Under the pieces are notes generated by a model. That model saw nothing but the letters and a program-made list of their open reading frames with translations, did not search any database and was not told the DNA's origin. From Phycisphaera sp. (GTDB lineage Bacteria > Planctomycetota > Phycisphaerae > Phycisphaerales > SM1A02), in NCBI GenBank assembly GCA_016124975.1, contig WGMP01000054.1, positions 1-40,834 on the forward strand: DNA of 40,834 nucleotides, given 5' to 3'. A program made the position numbers and the translations under genes. Shown here in pieces: positions 35,165 to 40,834 of this stretch. The first letter of the stretch is position 1, and the number at the start of each line of letters is the position of its first letter.

Positions 35165-37552
35165 TCAATCGTCCTGCGGCCTGCGCGGCGCGGTCGATGC
35201 CTTGAGCTCGACGTCGAGCACGGTCTCCTTGCCGTCGCGGAAGACCGTGAGCTTCGCCACATCGCCTGGCTTCGATGCACGCAGCTTCGCCATCATGTCC
35301 TGGATCGAGCCGAGCGAGTCGCCGTTCCACTTGAGGAGGATGTCGCCGGGCTTGATGCCGCCGTCTGCGGCGCTCGTCCCGGGGCTCACGCTCTCGACGA
35401 GGATTCCCGACTCGCCGTCCTCCGCCATCGCGGGCTGGATGCCGAGACGGACGGGCGCGTAGCCGCGGTCGCTGCCGCCCGGCGCGGTGTCGACGACGAC
35501 GGGCGCGGGCGCGGCGGCTGGCTCTGCAGGCGCCGCGGTGCGCGCGCGTGCGTTCGGCCCCGAGAACTGCAGCATCTCCGCGCTCGACGCGCGCCACCAC
35601 GCGATCCGCTCGACGAGGTCGAGGAGCGCGGGAATGCCGCGAGGGTCGACCGTGTAGCCCTGATCGCCCGGCTGGTGGTAGATGTCGTGCACGCCGCCGA
35701 AGAAGAAGAGGACGGGAATGCCCGCGCCGAAGAAGGGCGCATGGTCGCTCGGCGCGCGGCCGCTTGGGTCTGCGAAGACCTTGAGCCCGCTGTCGACGAA
35801 CATCGGCTCAAGCGCCGCGCGGAATCCGACGGCGCTCTCGACGCCGCCGACGACGAGCGTGTGGTCGCGGATGCGGCCGACCATGTCCATGTTGAGCATG
35901 ACATCGACTTTTTCTGCGGGAATCGACGAGTTGCGCACGAAGTGCCGCGCTCCGTTCAGGCCCATCTCCTCCGCGTCGAAGGCGAGGAAGAGCACGCTGC
36001 GCAGCTCTCGGTCGGCGGGCGCCGCGTCATACGCCTCCTTGAGCCGCTTCGCGGTCATCAGGAGCGCAGCCGTGCCGCTCGCGTTGTCGTCGGCGCCCGG
36101 GTGAAGCTTGCCGCGGTTCTTCGGATCGGCGCCGTACGCGCCGTATCCGACATGGTCGTAGTGCGCGCCGATCACGATCCACTCGTTCGCGAGCACGCCG
36201 CGGCCGCGCAGCACGCCGCCGACGTTGTGGGCGACGACGCCGTCGACACCGACGCTCGCCTTGAGCAGAACCTTCGCCTCGTCACGGCCGAGGATCGCGC
36301 CCGACTGCGCTGGAAGATCCGCGACCGCGCGCAGCGCCGCGAGATCACGGCCCTCTGGGTCGGCGGCGCGCACGATGCGGTCGACGACCTCGTTCTCCGC
36401 GTAGAAGACGGGAACGCCGATCCATCCGCCGAGCGCCTCCGCGCTCATCGCCGAGAGATCGACGCGCCTTCCCGAGAAACCAGGCGCGTCGGTGAGGATG
36501 ATGCCGTTCGCGCCGCGGCGCTTGATGGCGTCGAACTTCGCAGCGAGGCTCGAGGCGCTCGTCATGCGCGCGCCGCCCCACGCCGACCTTCCCTCCGCGT
36601 CGAGCGGCTCGCCGCGCATCACGACGGCGATGCGTCCGTCGAGGCGCTGGTCGGCTGCGAAGCTCGTGTAGCCGTCCTTGCCCGACTCGATGCCGTAGCC
36701 GACGAACGCGATCGGGCCCTCCATCTCGCCGCCGCCCGTGTTCGGCATCGGGCGCGCGAGCGTCGGGTCGACGGGCTCGCCGCCGATGCTGAGCGTTCCG
36801 CCCTGCACGCGCCGCTCGCGGCCGGGAAGGTCGAACGGCTGGCGCCACGGGTTCGCGGGCACTGCGCCCGACGCCGCGTCGCCCGAGGGGGCCGCCGCCG
36901 CGAACGCGGGCGCGAGCCCGATTCGCGTCATCCAGAACTCGAGGTAGTTCGCAGCGTGCTCAATGCCCTTCGATCCCGGCACGCGGCCCTCGAACCACGG
37001 GTTCGAGAGCGTCATCACATGCTGGTACCACTCGATCGACTCGTCGCCCATGTCGGCGAGCACCTGCGCGAGCGAGGTCGTTGCGGGGTCGACGGGCGTG
37101 AACGACTCAGGCGGGTTGAATGTGTAGACATTGACGCTTCCGAAGACGACCGAGCCCTGCCCGCGCGAGATCGGCGACTTCTCGGCGGGAGTCGGCGTGC
37201 CGAGCCCTGGCTGCGTGCGGTCGCCGAAGAGGCCGCCACGCGCGGTGCGGGCGGGTTCGGCCGACGCGGTCGCGCCCGGTCGCGGCGAGTACGCGGCGGG
37301 CGCTGTTCCTGCGGTCGCGGGAGCGACCTTCTCGTCGGCCCCCTTCGCGGTGGCAGACGCGGTCGTGCCGCCGTCCTGGGGCTCGCCCGTCGGGGCCGGC
37401 GCCGTGCTGCACGCCGAGAAGACCGCGACCGCGGCGGCCGCCACGGTTGCAGCGAGGGTCGGGAACTCCCAGAATCGGCGGCGGGCTGTCGGCGTCATCG
37501 CGGACTCGACGGGCGGGTGCGTGGGACGGGCGTTTTGAGGATCTCGGCGCAT
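35165..37552 (-). CDS. M28-family zinc metallopeptidase with PA and PDZ domains, lipoprotein
   Basis: 795 residues from the ATG at 37552, chosen because TACCCT ends 7 nt upstream; 37498 is an alternative. The lipobox is FSAC (Cys48). A low-complexity linker leads to a PA-type domain (GYGIESGKDGYTSFAADQ). The M28 catalytic core follows with zinc ligands and catalytic acids in GAHYDHVGYG, GADDNASGTAALL, FDAEEMGLNGARHF, LNMDMVGR and GGVHDIYHQPGDQG. A C-terminal PDZ domain (about the last 95 residues) includes GILVESVSPGTSAADGGIKPGDILLKWNG. It is probably a periplasmic or surface aminopeptidase. It is the first gene of an operon with the methyltransferase and is divergent from gcvP. Confidence 0.93.
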   Translation of the reverse strand: MRRDPQNARPTHPPVESAMTPTARRRFWEFPTLAATVAAAAVAVFSACSTAPAPTGEPQDGGTTASATAKGADEKVAPATAGTAPAAYSPRPGATASAEPARTARGGLFGDRTQPGLGTPTPAEKSPISRGQGSVVFGSVNVYTFNPPESFTPVDPATTSLAQVLADMGDESIEWYQHVMTLSNPWFEGRVPGSKGIEHAANYLEFWMTRIGLAPAFAAAAPSGDAASGAVPANPWRQPFDLPGRERRVQGGTLSIGGEPVDPTLARPMPNTGGGEMEGPIAFVGYGIESGKDGYTSFAADQRLDGRIAVVMRGEPLDAEGRSAWGGARMTSASSLAAKFDAIKRRGANGIILTDAPGFSGRRVDLSAMSAEALGGWIGVPVFYAENEVVDRIVRAADPEGRDLAALRAVADLPAQSGAILGRDEAKVLLKASVGVDGVVAHNVGGVLRGRGVLANEWIVIGAHYDHVGYGAYGADPKNRGKLHPGADDNASGTAALLMTAKRLKEAYDAAPADRELRSVLFLAFDAEEMGLNGARHFVRNSSIPAEKVDVMLNMDMVGRIRDHTLVVGGVESAVGFRAALEPMFVDSGLKVFADPSGRAPSDHAPFFGAGIPVLFFFGGVHDIYHQPGDQGYTVDPRGIPALLDLVERIAWWRASSAEMLQFSGPNARARTAAPAEPAAAPAPVVVDTAPGGSDRGYAPVRLGIQPAMAEDGESGILVESVSPGTSAADGGIKPGDILLKWNGDSLGSIQDMMAKLRASKPGDVAKLTVFRDGKETVLDVELKASTAPRRPQDD

Positions 37553-37559
37553 GGGCCGA

Positions 37560-37565
37560 AGGGTA
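37560..37565 (-). promoter_or_regulatory. -10 hexamer TACCCT for the M28 peptidase operon
   Basis: On the minus strand TACCCT ends 7 nt before the ATG at 37552. It lies in the divergent region shared with gcvP. Confidence 0.4.
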
Positions 37566-37609
37566 GCAGCGCGGTCAGGGCCGCAGTTCGGCGGCACCGC
37601 GCTTCCACC

Positions 37610-37615
37610 TATACT
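37610..37615 (+). promoter_or_regulatory. -10 hexamer TATACT for gcvP
   Basis: TATACT, the best -10 in the window, has TTCGGC 17 nt upstream (37587-37592) as a possible -35. The predicted leader to the ATG at 37687 is about 65 nt. No glycine-riboswitch fold could be recognised in so short a leader. Confidence 0.5.
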
Positions 37616-37686
37616 CGCCCTCTTCGCGACGGCCATGTGGCCGCGCGAGCGCCCGACCGCGACGGCCCACCAGCACCCACACTGCG

Positions 37687-40644
<2,958 letters not shown>

Positions 40645-40704
40645 GCGGTCGCCGCTGCGGCGGCTTCCTTTGGCGTGAATGATGCGCGTCGGGGTCGACA
40701 AACA

Positions 40705-40806
40705 AGGGGTGCCCGCAGGTTTCAACCTGCGGAACGACAACCGCCGGAGTCGAAGGCTGACACAATCCGTTCCGCATGCTGAAGCATGCGGGCACCCCTG
40801 ATTTTT
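40705..40806 (+). repeat. Cruciform-like inverted repeat acting as probable terminator
   Basis: Outer arms AGGGGTGCCCGCA (40705-40717) and TGCGGGCACCCCT (40787-40799) pair over 13 bp. Inner arms pair over 9 bp: TGCGGAACG (40728-40736) with CGTTCCGCA (40768-40776). Between them each side has its own small palindrome: GGTT-TC-AACC at left and TGCT-GA-AGCA at right. GATTTTTG follows the right arm. It therefore reads as a four-way junction plus U-tract, 60 nt after the gcvP stop. Confidence 0.85.
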
Positions 40807-40834
40807 GTGGCGCACGATTCAGGTTGTCGGCGTC

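Noticed and set aside
37616-37686. Glycine riboswitch before gcvP
   Set aside because: The predicted leader is too short (about 65-70 nt) and I could not find the conserved core or a second aptamer.

Overview
This is about 40.8 kb of very GC-rich bacterial chromosome. The gene content points to a planctomycete, most likely of the Phycisphaerae type. The supporting signs are pseudopilin-like proteins with prepilin N-termini and large Cys-rich ectodomains, a planctomycete-style ECF sigma factor followed by a Ser/Thr kinase with a C-terminal WD40-like region, a dockerin-like module in a large secreted repeat protein, and many short leaders. The taxon is inferred from gene families; no rRNA is present.

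Layout. 1-1867: a truncated and a complete tandem copy of a pseudopilin-like gene, each followed by a near-identical terminator. 1886-4129: a small membrane protein and a MuiA/DUF4139 protein. 4329-6661 (minus): groS, a 69-residue conserved-looking small protein, and groL, with a short repeat family upstream of groL. 6754-7317 (minus): a degenerate receiver domain, divergent from asnS (7565-8974). 8975-9313: palindromic repeats only. 9314-16348 (minus): a five-gene heavy-metal efflux operon (His-rich exported protein, outer-membrane lipoprotein, membrane-fusion lipoprotein, RND pump, His-rich lipoprotein). 16460-20653: a small DUF2892-like membrane protein, then ECF sigma factor plus kinase/WD40 protein. 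20712-24468: a heterodimeric ABC exporter. 24526-25791: a CNNM/CorC-type protein. 25844-26233 (minus): an isolated nuoA. 26284-28092 (minus): a Tat-exported amidase. 28244-28317: tRNA-Pro(UGG). 28886-31157: a second, more diverged pair of pseudopilin-like genes. 31173-34341: a secreted dockerin/beta-propeller protein flanked by two copies of a methyltransferase 3' end. 34216-37552 (minus): an operon of a predicted lipoprotein methyltransferase and an M28 peptidase with a PDZ domain. 37687-40644: gcvP, followed by a cruciform-like terminator repeat.

How the parts work together. The efflux operon is a self-contained metal-detoxification module: an RND pump, adaptor and outer-membrane channel bracketed by two different His-rich exported proteins that could buffer or deliver metal in the periplasm. 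The sigma factor and kinase look like a signalling pair. The two ABC half-transporters show complementary active-site changes that predict a heterodimer with one degenerate ATP site. Several genes (1886, 2309, 7565, 16460, 20712, 24526 on plus; 26233, 28092, 37552 on minus) carry a TAYNCT-like -10 hexamer only 6-10 nt before the start codon, suggesting leaderless or near-leaderless mRNAs. Genes inside operons, and the pseudopilin genes, instead carry good Shine-Dalgarno sequences.

I did not find a clearly unprecedented multi-gene system. The most distinctive items are the doubly His-rich efflux operon, the gene flanked by duplicated methyltransferase 3' ends, the predicted lipoprotein methyltransferase, the small gene inserted between groS and groL, and the cruciform repeat at the right end.
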